This document shows positions 32,925 through 44,530 of a stretch of DNA of 64,000 nt, piece by piece (within the stretch, counting starts at the first letter, position 1; every line of letters starts with the position of its first letter). Source of the DNA: Adiantum capillus-veneris (Eukaryota > Streptophyta > Polypodiopsida > Polypodiales > Pteridaceae); contig CM043965.1 of assembly GCA_014529385.2 (NCBI GenBank), positions 15,190,912 to 15,254,911 on the forward strand, in the 5' to 3' direction. Both the position numbers and the translations under genes were made by a program. The notes under the pieces were generated by a model. It searched no databases, was not told the DNA's origin, and saw only the letters and a program-made list of their open reading frames with translations.

Positions 32925-33189
32925 GTGTTAACAATTTAATTTACATTGAATCTTTCAAAAGGACTAGCGGGGTCAGTTTTTATCCGAATTTAAATCTGGA
33001 AATTTCTAGCTTGGGTTTGTTGTGCTTAAGATTCTAAAAATACCATTTTTAATTGCTTTTGAATTAGTGCTTTACGTGTTTGTAAGTCCAATGCTTTCCC
33101 CTAAAAATTTTAGGTTAATCCCTCTGCAGCTCGAAAGGTGGAGACCTTATAATCACCCCAACTTAAGAATTTGAGATGTCCTCATCTCA
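32925..33189 (-). repeat. Possible U3 start of the 3' LTR of element D
   Basis: On the minus strand a purine-rich 'aagttgggg' is followed by TGATTATAAGG at 33155, just past the chromodomain. If this is the LTR start, the LTR would span 33155 to 31890 (1266 bp). Copy R2 lacks this part, so the call is tentative. Confidence 0.35.
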
Positions 33190-33275
33190 ACCAAAGTGGG
33201 AAAGTATTTGAGAAGAGAAATTCATCCTCCCAAGTGGCATCTTCGGAGGGATAATCTTTCCACTTTACCAAATGT
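33190..33275 (-). pseudogene. Chromodomain fragment of element D
   Basis: Minus-strand translation gives VKWKDYPSEDATWEDEF, the core of a chromovirus chromodomain (V-K-W-x-x-Y-P-x-x-x-A-T-W-E). The rest of integrase is lost between here and the gag remnant. Confidence 0.7.
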
Positions 33276-34150
33276 TACTGATTACTTGCTAGTCAATTTT
33301 TCCTCAAGAAACTCTCAGTGTTGAGCCCATCTTAAAAACCTTTACAAACCATTTGTATCATCTCAAAAACCAGGTTAAATCAATTCCATAAAAGATCCAT
33401 ATATCCACCTTGTCAACATGAACGCGCTCAGTCTAACTGACCATTCAGAGCAATCAGCGTTCGACAAGTATCATGTATTTCAGCATTGCCAATCTGAACG
33501 CGTTCCGCATGTTCTTGCCATTCTGAGCAATCTACATTCGGCACAAGCTTCCACCATTGCACCAGAGGTACCCCCTCTGTGCTCTAACCTGGTTGACCAA
33601 CAATATGTAAAGGGTTTTAAGAAGTTTCATACCAAGAGTTCTTTTTGGCTTCCTATTAGTCGTACATTAATACTTTCATATCTAAGTCATTTTTCAAGGA
33701 AGGCCATCGTGTGCATAAAGAATGTGAGTTGGTTTCTTAATAACTATTTCAATCTCAAGATTCAAATTCTTTTTATACTATCGAGAACCTCTGTCTCATT
33801 TTCTAGATCAATCCTTAATTTCTTGATTGAATGCTAATTTAACTTTAGATTCCTTCAGTAATTTGGGGAAAGGAAATAATGTACACCATTATATAAGTAA
33901 CTCAAAGTTTTACATTATCGACTTACAGTGGTTTACAAAACTGCCTATTGTTGTTGAGCTCTAGAATTACTAACTGTAGCCAAGAAGTGGCTCTTTCATC
34001 TTCCTCGTTCACTAAGGTTGGTTCTCCCATGATTGCATAAGCTCGGGCTCCTCTTGGTCTTCATCTACCTCGTCCTCCATTTCTACCTCCTCTTAGATTA
34101 TCTCCTTGATTTTGAGGAATGGCTCTAGCAGTAGTTCGAGGGTTTTGCTC
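33276..34150. other. Decayed internal part of element D; no intact frame
   Basis: No protease, RT or RNase H motif is visible. A 139-codon plus-strand frame (33418-33837) has no recognisable domain and lies opposite the element's sense strand. Confidence 0.4.
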
Positions 34151-34154
34151 TTCT

Positions 34155-34790
34155 GGACAGTTATTTCTATAGTGCCCCATTTGATTGCATCCATAGCACT
34201 TCACATTTGGGAAGGTCTGCTCCAAGTTCACTACTGCAGCTACTCCATGTTGTTGATATCCTTGGTTAAAGTTCCCCTGGCTCTTCCTCTAAAGTTATTA
34301 AATCCATTATAGTTCCTTCTAGAGTGGGTTCCTTCGGCTGCAAGAGGCTTAGCCCTGAGAAGGGCATCCTGTATTGATATAGGCCTCATGGCTTCGAGAC
34401 GTATACTCAGGGGTTTATTGAGAACCTGACAGAAACGGGCAATTTGTTGCTCCATGGTCATCCGAGGAGCGTAGCGTCGTAAAGACACAAACTTGGTGTA
34501 GTACTCCTCTAATGAAAGTCCTAGTTGGCGTAAACCAAAGAATTCATTCACCTTGACAGCCTGATGTGCAGGAGGGAGATATCGTTCTTTGATTGCCTGC
34601 TTCATTTTCTCCCAAGACGGACTACTCGTGGGATTATCTCTGCAGTGTTGCTTACCCAACATTTTTTGGCTTTCTTGAGCAGTTCCTCCAGTTTTAAAAT
34701 AGTCGTCCATAGCATCTAACCATGCTTCGGCATCTCGCTCTAAATTGGGTCCCTCGCCCTTGAGAGTAGGGAGTTGACCTTGCTTTAGTA
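34155..34790 (-). pseudogene. gag: gag of chromovirus D (capsid and zinc knuckle)
   Basis: On the minus strand LLLKQGQLPTLKGEGPN leads into DAEAWLDAMDDYFKTGG, WEKMKQAIKERYLPPAH, NEFFGLRQLGLSLEEYYTKF and ARFCQVLNKPLSIRLEAM, the Retrotrans_gag capsid pattern. A frame change near 34265 is followed by VKCYGCNQMGHYRNNCPEE, a perfect CX2CX4HX4C zinc knuckle (about 34160-34205). A further stop ends the frame. The N-terminal part lies at 36961-36821, separated by repeat copy R2. Confidence 0.82.
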
Positions 34791-34893
34791 GTAATTTTTC
34801 TCTTGAGCAATAGTGTAAAGGCTATTTACACGAGTATTTCCCTGACATTAAATTAGTGGAATTTAGTGCCAAATGAAATCTCTCTTACTTATG

Positions 34894-36692
34894 CTTTTAA
34901 CTTATTTGCACACAGGATGAAGACAATTGCCAAGCCATAAACAAAATTGCTTATAGCATACCCATGAGAACCATAGTATGTACAAGAGTTAATACAATCC
35001 ATGAAGGTCGTACTATGTACAAGGGTGACGACAATCCTATACTAGAATCTTGTGGACTTTGGGTGGATCAGATATAGGATCAAAATATACAACATCTTTA
35101 GTCCATTAAAACTGGGCCTAGACCTATGGGCCTAATTCTACCTGGGTAAATTACTTTAGATGCCTGATCAAACACCCATTGATTTTTGGATACTTGGACA
35201 TCATCTATTACAAGGGTTTCCTTTGGATTCTCCATTCCAATGAAAAAGTATATTTCAATCACTTGAAGATCATCGGCCCATTTGAGCCTCTTCATATTTA
35301 GTTATAAACCTTCTAACTCTCCCGCATCAATGAAGAAAATTCCACCAGATCCTGACAGCTGATCCCCCAAGTGGAAGGAGAAAATCTCTTATCTAGCCAT
35401 TTCATCACGCTTTTTCGCATTGAATAGTGTCGGGATAGGCAAGCTCTCATAAACCTAATGTTGAAATCCATGGATTTACAGTAGGCCTAATGGAAATCTT
35501 CTTGCAAAGATGGGGATAATTTTCTCTCTTTATTTCTCTCCCTCTTTTCAATTAAATATGTTTTTAATTTGAGTTTGTTAGAGATCACTTATTTCAACCT
35601 AATACCTTAAACTTTTCTCTAGGTCCAAGACTTTAATTAACACACGCTCTGATACCACTTGTAAGATCCCCAACCCGCCAATACCAAGATCGGGATGGGA
35701 TCCTTGATAGGTTCTAGGTCTGATAAAAATCAGAGTCTCTAAACAAGAAAAATCCAAGGAATAGACCTTTAACATTGACAATGGCTTGGGTCTATAGCCT
35801 TAGAAGAAGACCTAGTCCCGTCTCGCAATGGAAACGGGACAACGTATTAAAAGTCCAAAAAAACTATTTCGGCCCTATAACTTCCACAAATTGGGCTAAG
35901 GTATCCTCAACCAATGCTTTTTCCCCCCTAACATATGTGAGGGCACAGCCCCTAGTGGACTCCTCTTCCAATTGAAGATGTTTTCTAAACGTTTTTAGTA
36001 CGCAGAGATGGATAGTTACCTGACTAATCAGGTCCACCCGTCCATGATTGACAACCTTAGTCAATCCCCACTTACCACCCCGCACTCACACATGATTCTT
36101 TTGTTTTCTAATTATTATCACATTGTTTTAACACTTAAAATAATAGTTTCTTTTAACTTTCCGTCACAGTAATTCCTTCAATCAAGTATTAAAGATAGCA
36201 TTGGAAGCATGCTTTTAGAAAACAGACATCTTTATACTTAAGACAGTGTACTGTCAATCAAAACATTGTCCATAATAACCATGACCAGTACTCTTCTTGT
36301 CTCAAGACCACCTAAAGGTGAAAAAACGGCATCCATTCCTTATTCACAATCCGGAGTGGATAAACCCCCACCCAAGGTTCCGGGTGCCCATACACCAGAC
36401 CAATTGCCCATACAACCGGGCGGCTCCCCTAGGTCAAAAACGGTATCCTAACTTATGTAGAAACATCAAGACATGACACGGAGTAGAAACTCATCGTTCA
36501 TGGGGGTAACCGACTTATCCGTGGCTGGAAAGCCATCATTATCATCAATTTATACCAAGGAGTGGGAGGTGTCTTGAGACAAGCTGTCTTAAGGATGATC
36601 AATCATATCTTTCCTAATTCAACCAGTTTTAACCCAAAAAATTATTTCCTACATTATAAACAAATGCACGTTGGAAGTTACCTTCCGTTTTT
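34894..36692 (-). repeat. 1.8-kb repeat copy R2 of the element D LTR and leader
   Basis: This is a near-identical copy of R1. The LTR part ends at 35660, and the leader runs to 34894. R2 lies between the N-terminal gag exon-like segment and the capsid segment, so it interrupts gag. Confidence 0.8.
35646..35657 (-). other. Primer-binding site (tRNA-iMet type), R2
   Basis: TGGTATCAGAGC on the minus strand, at the same spacing from the LTR end as in R1. Confidence 0.7.
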
Positions 36693-36820
36693 GGTCAATT
36701 ATTCCTTTTATGATTCTTGCTCACTTCTTACGTATGCAATGCTAACTTATGAAAGAACTTAAACTATACAAAGACTTAATTGAATAATGGAAAACCCACC
36801 TGGGACTGATTGGCCATCTG

Positions 36821-36961
36821 CTACTACGCTAGTGTCTGAATACTCTTCTCCGTAGGCCTACTACTAGGCCCCGCTTCATCGTCGTGAGACGCTCTAGTTC
36901 TTTTTAGAGCTCTACCCTCATCATTAGATGTAGTATTGGCTCGGGTCTTTTTAGGTGCCAT
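36821..36961 (-). pseudogene. N-terminal gag fragment
   Basis: An ATG at 36961 opens MAPKKTRANTTSNDEGRALK, then ASHDDEAGPSSRPTEKS, ending at two adjacent stops; MANQSQ follows. The basic, Ser/Thr-rich start is typical of chromovirus gag. It is on the same strand as the capsid segment at 34790 and probably belongs to one original gag gene split by R2. Confidence 0.5.
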
Positions 36962-37125
36962 AGCTTCTTATCCTTATAAAAAGGACATCTAATCATTAGG
37001 TAAATTATCCAAAAGCTAAACTTAATCTTTGTATCCAATTTTACCCAAATCTAGGTTAAATTTGTGGTCTTAATTGGTAAATTCTTCACCTAATAATTTC
37101 CTATTTACCTATATACGCATAATAA

Positions 37126-37372
37126 GTTTTTCCACAGCTTCCCTAAGGATTTTCTAGTCAATTTTGTTCAACCTCCTACCCCATTGCATGAACTTGAGAA
37201 AATTCTGGACTATCATGATTTACGTACGCATCATCATGTACGTCGTCAAGCTTTAATCAAGCGAAAAGATCGACCTGAAGAAGGTGCCACTTGGGAAAGC
37301 ATTAGTGTTCTTAAGAAGAAGTTTCCCACTTTTGTTTTCGAGGACAAAAACACTTTTCCAAGGGGGGAGTAA
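37126..37372 (+). pseudogene. Integrase C-terminus and chromodomain of element E
   Basis: The open frame reads PPTPLHELEKILDYHDL, ALIKRKDRPEEGATWESI and FPTFVFEDKNTFPRGE. This is a chromodomain with Arg in place of the cage Trp (IKRKD for IKWKD), ending at the polypurine tract. Only the 3' end of this chromovirus is present, on the opposite strand from D. Confidence 0.75.
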
Positions 37373-37640
37373 TGTCAAGCCAAGGGCATCCCAGGGGGGG
37401 TCATAGACCCGAGCCAACAAGCGGCCGGCTATCAGTGTGGACTGGGGATTCAGGCCAAGGGCTATATATACGGGAGGCGATGAATCCTAGAAGGTAGTTC
37501 CCTGGGGCTTCATAGTCTACTTGCTCTTGTAGATCTTTGGGGCATAGGTTGAGGCTCTTCATTTGATTGACATTGCACATTGTCACCATTTGCACTCCTT
37601 TGGAGTTTTCACTATCCTCAAGCTCCATTTACTCATCACC
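37360..37640 (+). repeat. Polypurine tract and partial 3' LTR of element E
   Basis: The run aaggggggagtaa abuts TGTCAAGCCAAGGG at 37373. A TATA-like ctatatata lies near 37458. The LTR is cut somewhere between 37560 and 37640 by the copia fragment; the exact junction is not clear. Confidence 0.55.
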
Positions 37641-38828
37641 TGTAGCTTTTTGTTTGTTTTTTAATCTTTGTACATATTTTGTTTGTTGAAAATTACATCC
37701 CTACCATCTTCATGATTCCATAGGGGATACCCAAAGTCAGCTTCTCCATAGCCAATGAAAAACACTTTTTGAACTTTGCATCTAGCTTTACCTTAGGTTG
37801 CTATCTATATGCATAAAACCTTGCACCTAAACACTTTGAGAAATGCATAACTCACCGGTTTACCTATCCATGCCTCTTCTAGAACCCCCCCATCAAATGC
37901 CGTTGAGGGTGACCGGTTGATCAAGTACACATACGTACTTATTTCTTCCACCCAAAGCTCAAATGATAGGCTTGCATGTAGCCACATGCTTCGTGCTCGC
38001 TCCATGATTGTTTTGTTTATCCTTTCCAAAATGCCATTCTGTTGAGGTATCCTTGGGGTTGTCCTTTGCCTCTGAATGCCATTGCTAGCACAAAAGCTTG
38101 GCTGTAATATTTACCTCCAATGTCGGATTTGAGGCATTTAAGCTTGGTACCTGCTTCATTCTCCACAAAGAATTTCCACCTTTGAAATATGGAAAACACA
38201 TCAAATTTATTCTTCATTACATAAACCCATGTATTCCTAGTTGCATCATCTATGGATGTTATATAGTACAATGAGCCACCAAGGGATGGTGTACTTGTAG
38301 GACCCCAAACATCAAAATGAACCAATTTAAGTTTTTAATGTTCTTTTATTTTCTTTTTTTTGAAATTTTACCCTCTTTTGTTTATTGTAAACACAATCTT
38401 CACAGAACTATAAGTTCACTTTTTTCAAACCTGGTAGAAGCTTCTTTGATTGAAGGATTTGCATTCCTTTGGCACTCATATGCCCTAGCGGACAATGCCA
38501 CACCGCACTGTTGACTTTTGTAGCTGTTGCAGAAGTTGAAGATTGCGTGCTGACAGTACACAAGTAAAGTGTACCAACCTTTTCTCCTTTAGAAACCACC
38601 AAAGATCCCTTTGAAATATTTTAATGTTTGTTTCCAAATGCAATGTTGTGACCTTCATCGTCCAATTGTTCTATAGAGATTATTTTTTTGTGAAGAGAAG
38701 GAACATGCCTAACATCTTTAAGCTTCCATTTGCAGTTTTTACACAAATTGTACCTTTGTCAATAATTTCACACGCTTCATCATCTCCCAAGTATACATAC
38801 CCAAAAATTAACTTTGGTGTAATCTTAG

Positions 38829-38832
<4 letters not shown>
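37600..38832 (-). pseudogene. Ty1/copia pol fragment (protease end, GAG-pre-integrase, integrase)
   Basis: Minus-strand order: YVYLGDDEACEIIDKGTICVK and the protease-to-integrase linker (ISIEQLDDEGHNIAFGN), WHCPLGHMSAKGMQIL (GAG_pre-integrase zinc region), then the integrase core HFDVWGPTSTPS ... YYITSIDDATRNTWVYVMK and LKSDIGGKY. After a frameshift near 38030 comes NGILERINKTIMERARSM, which carries the catalytic Glu. VKLDAKFKKCF and a GYP segment follow. The protease start is cut by a GA microsatellite at 38834. The RT is absent. Confidence 0.85.

Positions 38833-38833
<1 letters not shown>

Positions 38834-38881
<48 letters not shown>
38834..38881. repeat. (GA)n microsatellite, 48 bp
   Basis: It abuts the broken copia protease frame. 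Confidence 0.95.
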
Positions 38882-38883
<2 letters not shown>

Positions 38884-40139
38884 ACAATATACATGGTTAC
38901 ATCCATGGAAAAGCAACCACTCAATGGCTTTAGTACTTCAAACTAAAAGTAGGTTACAAAGGGATTATACCCTTAATGGAGCTCCCTCCTTGCTTCTCTC
39001 TCACCACCTCACATACATCTTGTTTCATTAACTTCAGAATTGCCAAACCGTGTGTAGAAGAGGCCTCCTTTTATAGGCCAAAAGGGTTGTCCTCTCTCAT
39101 GAGAGGAAGCCGTGTGTATCCGCCCTTGTGTAGACAAGTCCAAATTGAATTCTCCCATGTGCCCATGTGTGGCCCCCCTGAAGAAGACAAGTCCATCAGC
39201 CACCGATCGTCGCCCACCGGCCACCGGCTAACAGATCGATCGTTTTTTAAACACTTTTCGTCCGTCATCCGACCATAATATTTTGGCAAATGGGCATGAA
39301 TTTTTGGTTTTTCGGCAAGTGATTTTTCCATACTTAAGATTATATACTTTTTCCAATTCGGATGGGAACCATGTGTAAAAGAATCATCAAAATAGGGTAT
39401 CTTTCTAGCAGCAAAAGTCTTCTTGTGGTCCCCTTAGCATAGAATTTCATTTGATTCCAATGGACACTTCATGCAATATGAAAGCATGACATTGCTACTT
39501 GACAAAGTTTTGTAAGCATCCTTGCAATAATGCATTAAAATAGGTGCATCTTTGAGAATTAGTGTCCCATTAGGATTTGATACCTTCATAGTAGCTATAA
39601 AAAAGAAATATAAGAAATATAAGAAAAATATGGAAAATACATAGAGTATATATATATTGAAAATTACACTAGCTATAGGATCTAGCTAGAGTGTGAGGTG
39701 ATAATGGGATAGTAGAAAGAAGGAACCAATGCTTTTTCCCCCAAGGTAAAGAGGCATAGCTATTGACACCTTTACCCACAATACATTTTAATGGTAAAGT
39801 AAAGGTAGATTATCTTTGAGATAAATACTAGGATGAAATAGAAAGCTTAATATTATATTTATATATGCATATATACATTATGGTAAATATATTCATTCAT
39901 CTAAAAAGTCACAAAATAAATCTTCTAACATTCATTCTGCTACACTCTAGCATGCTACACTCCAACTTGCTACAGAGCTTACTCCACAGGAGTGGTGCAG
40001 TGAGAGAGAGGTGTGTTGGGAGCTCGTCTGTGGCTTGACACTCTGGTTCATCTGGCGGGCCTGCTGCTTTTGCATCTTTGAGGCTCGCCTCATGCCATCA
40101 GCAAAGATTGTTTGAGATTTTTGGTTGGAGCTGATCCAA
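38882..40139. other. No gene recognised
   Basis: No supported frame. The minus strand around 39580-39370 has a short open stretch (NPNGTLILKDAPILMHY) that might be more of the copia element but could not be assigned. Confidence 0.35.
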
Positions 40140-40457
40140 ACTCTCAAGGGATAGTGCGAGAGATTTCAGGGCAACTCTAACCGCATGCAGGAGCATAGAG
40201 AGGCGTTCCTTCGACTCTGGCGCCTTAGGCCTTTATTCACCATGGCCTAGGGTGGGCTCAGATGGCACTACCGTCCACCTGTGTGGCTCTTCCCTCCTCC
40301 CATATCCTGATTTAGCCCTCATTGTACATATGTTGTTTTTTCATTGGGAGAGTCTCCCCTTATGATTGTTGTAACCCTCTCTAGTAGAGATGGTTGTAGC
40401 CCTATGGGCACTTTTATTAACTAATAGAAGGATCTTTTTCTCGGGGAAAAAAAAAAT
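40140..40457 (+). repeat. Possible retroposon 3' end with A-tail
   Basis: The block ends 'actaatagaaggatctttttctcgggg' followed by 10-11 A residues (40446-40456). This looks like the 3' end of a LINE or processed retroposon. No ORF is left. Confidence 0.3.
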
Positions 40458-40511
40458 CGTTCCCACTATGTGCATGCCATAGAACGACAACATCGTGATC
40501 AGCTGGTCTGT

Positions 40512-40563
40512 TGGTTAGCGAAGGTGGCTAGAAGTGGACGTGAGCGTCAGAGTTCAAATCTGT
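40512..40563 (+). repeat. tRNA-derived SINE promoter (boxes A and B)
   Basis: TTGGTTAGCGAAGGTGG resembles a Pol III box A, and GAGTTCAAATCTG about 38 bases later resembles box B (GGTTCRANNCC). A tRNA fold is not intact, so a tRNA-derived SINE fragment is more likely than a tRNA gene. Confidence 0.4.
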
Positions 40564-40599
40564 TCAATAGCAAGCAATTTTTCTCTCTCCTTGCTGCGC

Positions 40600-40870
40600 T
40601 GGGAGAAGAGTGAGCGAACGAATCTGTAGAGATTCTATGCAATACAAATAAGAAGCTACCAATAGGCAGACGAGGGAGCGAACAATCTGTAGAGATTCTA
40701 TGTAATATAAATTTGCAAGTAAGCTGCTTATCACAAATGCGACATTTTCTCGCTTACTCATAGGAATCTGTAGAGATTCTATGTAATATAAATTTGCAAA
40801 TAAGCCGCTACTTACAAATGCTACATTTTCTCGCTCACTCATAGGGAGCGAACAATCTGTAGAGATTCTA
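40600..40870 (+). repeat. Short tandem repeat that is the Helitron target
   Basis: 'aatctgtagagattctatg' followed by 'taatataaatttgcaa' recurs at about 40684 and 40767, with further partial units. The last unit is cut after 'gagattcta' at 40870. The missing remainder of that unit reappears at 50385. Confidence 0.85.
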
Positions 40871-40974
40871 TCTACTAACATAATATGGCGGAAGCACTAC
40901 CCTTGCCACGTGTTCATTTCTGCAAGATGAAGGCTGGAGACAAAAAGCTTTTCACCGCCTTCAATTTCAATTTC

Positions 40975-41090
40975 GCTTATGGCGGCTCTGCATTAGGCTT
41001 TCAAGTACTACATGCTGGCGGCTCTGCGACGCTTTCAAGCCTAGATGGTGGCGGCTCTGCTTGGCTTTCAAGCCGTCTTGCAAGTTGCAA
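40975..41090 (+). repeat. Three ~36-bp repeats near the Helitron 5' end
   Basis: 'ggcggctctgc' plus 'ctttcaag' occurs three times, at about 40981, 41023 and 41050. Confidence 0.7.
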
Positions 41091-41168
41091 GCTCATAGAG
41101 CCATGAGTCATATTCGGAACCACGCGAGCTCATAGAGCCATATTCGCAACCGCGCACGCACGCGCGCG

Positions 41169-41170
<2 letters not shown>

Positions 41171-41241
<71 letters not shown>

Positions 41242-41310
41242 ATTAGAATGATATGAAATGTGAAATATGATATGAAATGATTTGTTTATTCAGAGAGAGA
41301 GAGGGGGGGG

Positions 41311-41377
<67 letters not shown>

Positions 41378-41380
41378 GGG

Positions 41381-41442
<62 letters not shown>
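41171..41442. repeat. (GA)n tracts with G-runs
   Basis: GA dinucleotides at 41171-41237 and 41292-41442 are broken by two G-runs. On the other strand the same tract is CT with C-runs. Confidence 0.95.
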
Positions 41443-41445
<3 letters not shown>

Positions 41446-41542
41446 TTACAATGACCTGATTCATTCATAAATCAATGACAAAGACAATGATTAATGTTAT
41501 GGTAATTTAATGTTATTAGATTAATGTTATGATTTGTTTATT

Positions 41543-41585
<43 letters not shown>

Positions 41586-41589
41586 ACAA

Positions 41590-41894
41590 GAGAGTTTTAA
41601 CGTTGTAGGAAATTATACACACGAGGAATTGAACTCAAGAGGGCACACACACTCACCCACACACACACCTGAGAAGAGAGTTTTAACGATGTAGGAAACT
41701 ATCTGAAGAGATCTTAAAGATCTAGCAGCAGAGAGTTTTAACGTCGTAGGACACAAAATTGTACATAGGGCTTCACACACATAGAAATAAAACATGCACA
41801 CACCCACAAAGACACATGGAAAGACAGAGAGATGAAAATGAACTCAATTGTAGGGTACTTACACACATATACGCAAACATACTACACACACAAA

Positions 41895-41940
<46 letters not shown>

Positions 41941-42596
41941 GAGGGGTTTAACTCAAGAGGGTAATACCATTTTACTCTTTTCATTAGCGCACACACACAC
42001 CCGAGAAGAAGAGAGTTTTAATGTCATAGGAAACTATCCCAACAGACCTTAAAGATTTAGCCGACGAGGAGTTAAACTCAAGACCTGTTATTCAAGAGGG
42101 GAATGGCATAACCAAACTACCACACTTGGGAGAGAGAAACGTTATACCATTTTTCTCTTTTTATTAGGGCACACACACTCACTCACACACACACACCCAA
42201 GAAGAAGAGAGTTTTAACGATGTAGGAAACTATCCCAAGAGACCCTAAAGATCTAGCAGACGAGGAGTTGAACCCAAGACATGTTATTCTAGAGGGAAAT
42301 GGCATAATCAATCTGCCGCACCTGGGAGTCCACAAAGATTATAACCATGTATGGCCACTATGAAAAAAAACCCATGAAGGTTCTACAATTTTTCTCTTTT
42401 CATTAGCGCGTGCGCACACACACACACACCCGAGAAGCAGAGAGTTTTAACGTTGTAGGACACAAAATTGTCCATAAGGCTTCACACACATAGAAATAAA
42501 ACATACACACACACACACATAAAGACCCATAGAGAGACAGAGAGATGAAAATGAACTCAATTGGAGGGTATTTACACACATACACGCACGCATACT

Positions 42597-42635
<39 letters not shown>

Positions 42636-42682
42636 GAGGGGTTGAACTCGAGAGCGTTATACCATTTAACTCTTTTCATTAG

Positions 42683-42713
<31 letters not shown>

Positions 42714-43315
42714 AAGAAGAAGAGGGTTTTAACGTCATAGGAAACTATCCCAAAAGACCTTAGAGATTCAGCCGACGAGGAGTTGAACTCAAGACCTGCT
42801 ATTCAATAGGGGAATGGCATAACCAAACTACCACACTTGGGAGAGAGAAAGGTTATACCATTTTCCTCTTTTTATTAGGGCACACACACTCACCCACACA
42901 CACACACCCGAGAAGAAGAGAGTTTTAACGATGTAGGAAACTATCCCAAGAGACCTTAAACATCTAGCAGATGAGGAGTTGAACCCAAGACATGTTATTC
43001 TAGAGGAAAATGGCATAACCAATCTACCACACTTGGGAGTCCACAAGGTTATAACCATGTAAGGCCTCTAAGAAAAAAACCCATAAAGGTTATACCATTT
43101 TTCTCTTTTCATTTGCGCGCGCACACACACACACACCCGAGAAGCAGAGAGTTTTAACGTCGTAGGACACAAAATGTCCATAAGGCTTCACACATAGAGA
43201 AATAAAACATACACACACACACACAAAGACACATAGAGAGATAGAGAGATGAAAATGAACTCAATTGGAGGGTACTTACACACATACACGCACACATACT
43301 ACACACGCACACACA

Positions 43316-43369
<54 letters not shown>

Positions 43370-43480
43370 GAGGGGTTGAACTCAAGAGGGTTATACCATT
43401 TTAGCGCACACCCACACACCCACCCGAGAAGAACAAAGTTTTAAAGTCATAAAAAACTATCCCATCAGACCTTAAAGATT
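41590..43480 (+). repeat. 708-bp higher-order tandem repeat with tRNA-like boxes
   Basis: 'gagagttttaacg.cgtaggacacaaaat' starts units at 41731, 42440 and 43147 (periods 709 and 707), and a partial fourth unit lies near 43815. Each unit holds three or four sub-repeats starting 'gagttttaacg..taggaaactatccc' and a GA tract of varying length. On the minus strand the sub-repeats carry TGGTAGATTGGTTATGCC (box A-like) and GGGTTCAACTCC (box B-like), pointing to a tRNA-derived SINE as the ancestral unit. Confidence 0.8.
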
Positions 43481-43759
43481 TAGGCGATGAGGGTGTTTGA
43501 GTCCTCCCACAATTCCATCCTAAAATGCAGATTTTAATGACATCTGTTACAAAATTGTGAAGATAGAGAGGAAGAAATGAAATGAAATAAATTGTTATAT
43601 TAACATCTTCAAATGGCTAAAATGACATATGAGACCAAACTGTTACAAAATTGTGAATCTGATACCATGTTTGGGTACTAAAAGACTATAACAAAAGTAC
43701 TTCTACTACCAGAATCCATCCTCATTTGCACTGTGGATCTCTGTAGCTCCTGTGTTCTC

Positions 43760-43812
<53 letters not shown>

Positions 43813-44234
43813 TTGACCATAAGGCCTCACACACATAGAAATAAAACACCCACACTAACAAACATAGAAAGAAAAGAGATGAAAATGAACTTAAAGCAGA
43901 CCTTACAAGAGCACTTAGGGTGTTTGAGTCCTCCCATGGTTCCATCCAAAGATGTAAATTTTAATGTCACAGAGAGGGTTTCCAAAGATCTCGGGCTTCA
44001 TGTAAATGCCTAGAGCAATTCCAATTGACCCTAGAAATTCCCCACATAGTTTTGAAAATCAAGGCATGATACTCAAAAGGCAATCCCAAGAGAGCATGAT
44101 AATGAACCAAGAGGCCTTGAACTCAATATTCTTATCAAGAGGATATTCGAATATCCAAGAGAGCAATACAATCTACCACAAATGACGGAGTAATTCAAGA
44201 AACCCAAGATGGGATTTTTTGTCTTTACCTCTGT
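43481..44234 (+). repeat. End of the array, GA tract and a duplicated 50-bp block
   Basis: 'gggtgtttgagtcctccca' followed by 'ttccatcc' occurs at about 43490 and 43919. A (GA)n tract lies at 43760-43808. No gene is seen. Confidence 0.6.
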
Positions 44235-44530
44235 GTGTGCGTGTGTGTGTGTGTGTGTGCGCGCGCGCGGAAGGGAGAAGGAGAAGAGAAAGATGCGAAA
44301 AGGTTAGATGTAGCATGAGTAGTCTAAAGGGGCCAAAGACAGAGTGAGATAAAAACTTGCATTTGAACAATGGGTAAATAAGTATTCGTACGTTATTGGT
44401 GATAGTGTCGATCATGTGTGTGTCATGGAGAGATGTATAAAGATATACACACACACACACACACAAACACATACAGAGTGAGGTGGTAAGAGCGCGTGAG
44501 AATCGCCAGTAGGCAGGTTGCACGATACAT
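44235..44530 (+). repeat. Internal copy of the Helitron 3' end, terminus decayed
   Basis: It matches 50100-50384 over ~280 bp: 'gaagggagaaggagaagagaaagatgcg', 'gcatttgaacaatgggtaaataag', 'catggagagatgtataaagatat'. The terminal part differs. The hairpin arms ACCCG/CGGGT have become atcgcc/ggcagg, and CTAG is replaced by atac. Confidence 0.8.

Noticed and set aside
33418-33837. 139-codon plus-strand ORF
   Set aside because: Opposite strand to element D remnants with no recognisable motif; likely chance.
40512-40563. Functional tRNA gene
   Set aside because: Boxes A and B are present but no acceptor stem or complete cloverleaf can be drawn; SINE remnant preferred.
40600-40870. CRISPR-like array (repeat with spacers)
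   Set aside because: Units are contiguous tandem copies about 83-105 bp long with no unique spacers, and the DNA is a plant's.
40861-40890. Short direct repeats next to the Helitron as target-site duplication
   Set aside because: They belong to the tandem repeat target; insertion between A and T without duplication explains the borders better.
41243-41470. Overlapping ORFs encoding Arg-Glu or Ser-Leu repeats
   Set aside because: Frames through GA/CT tracts are open by chance on both strands.
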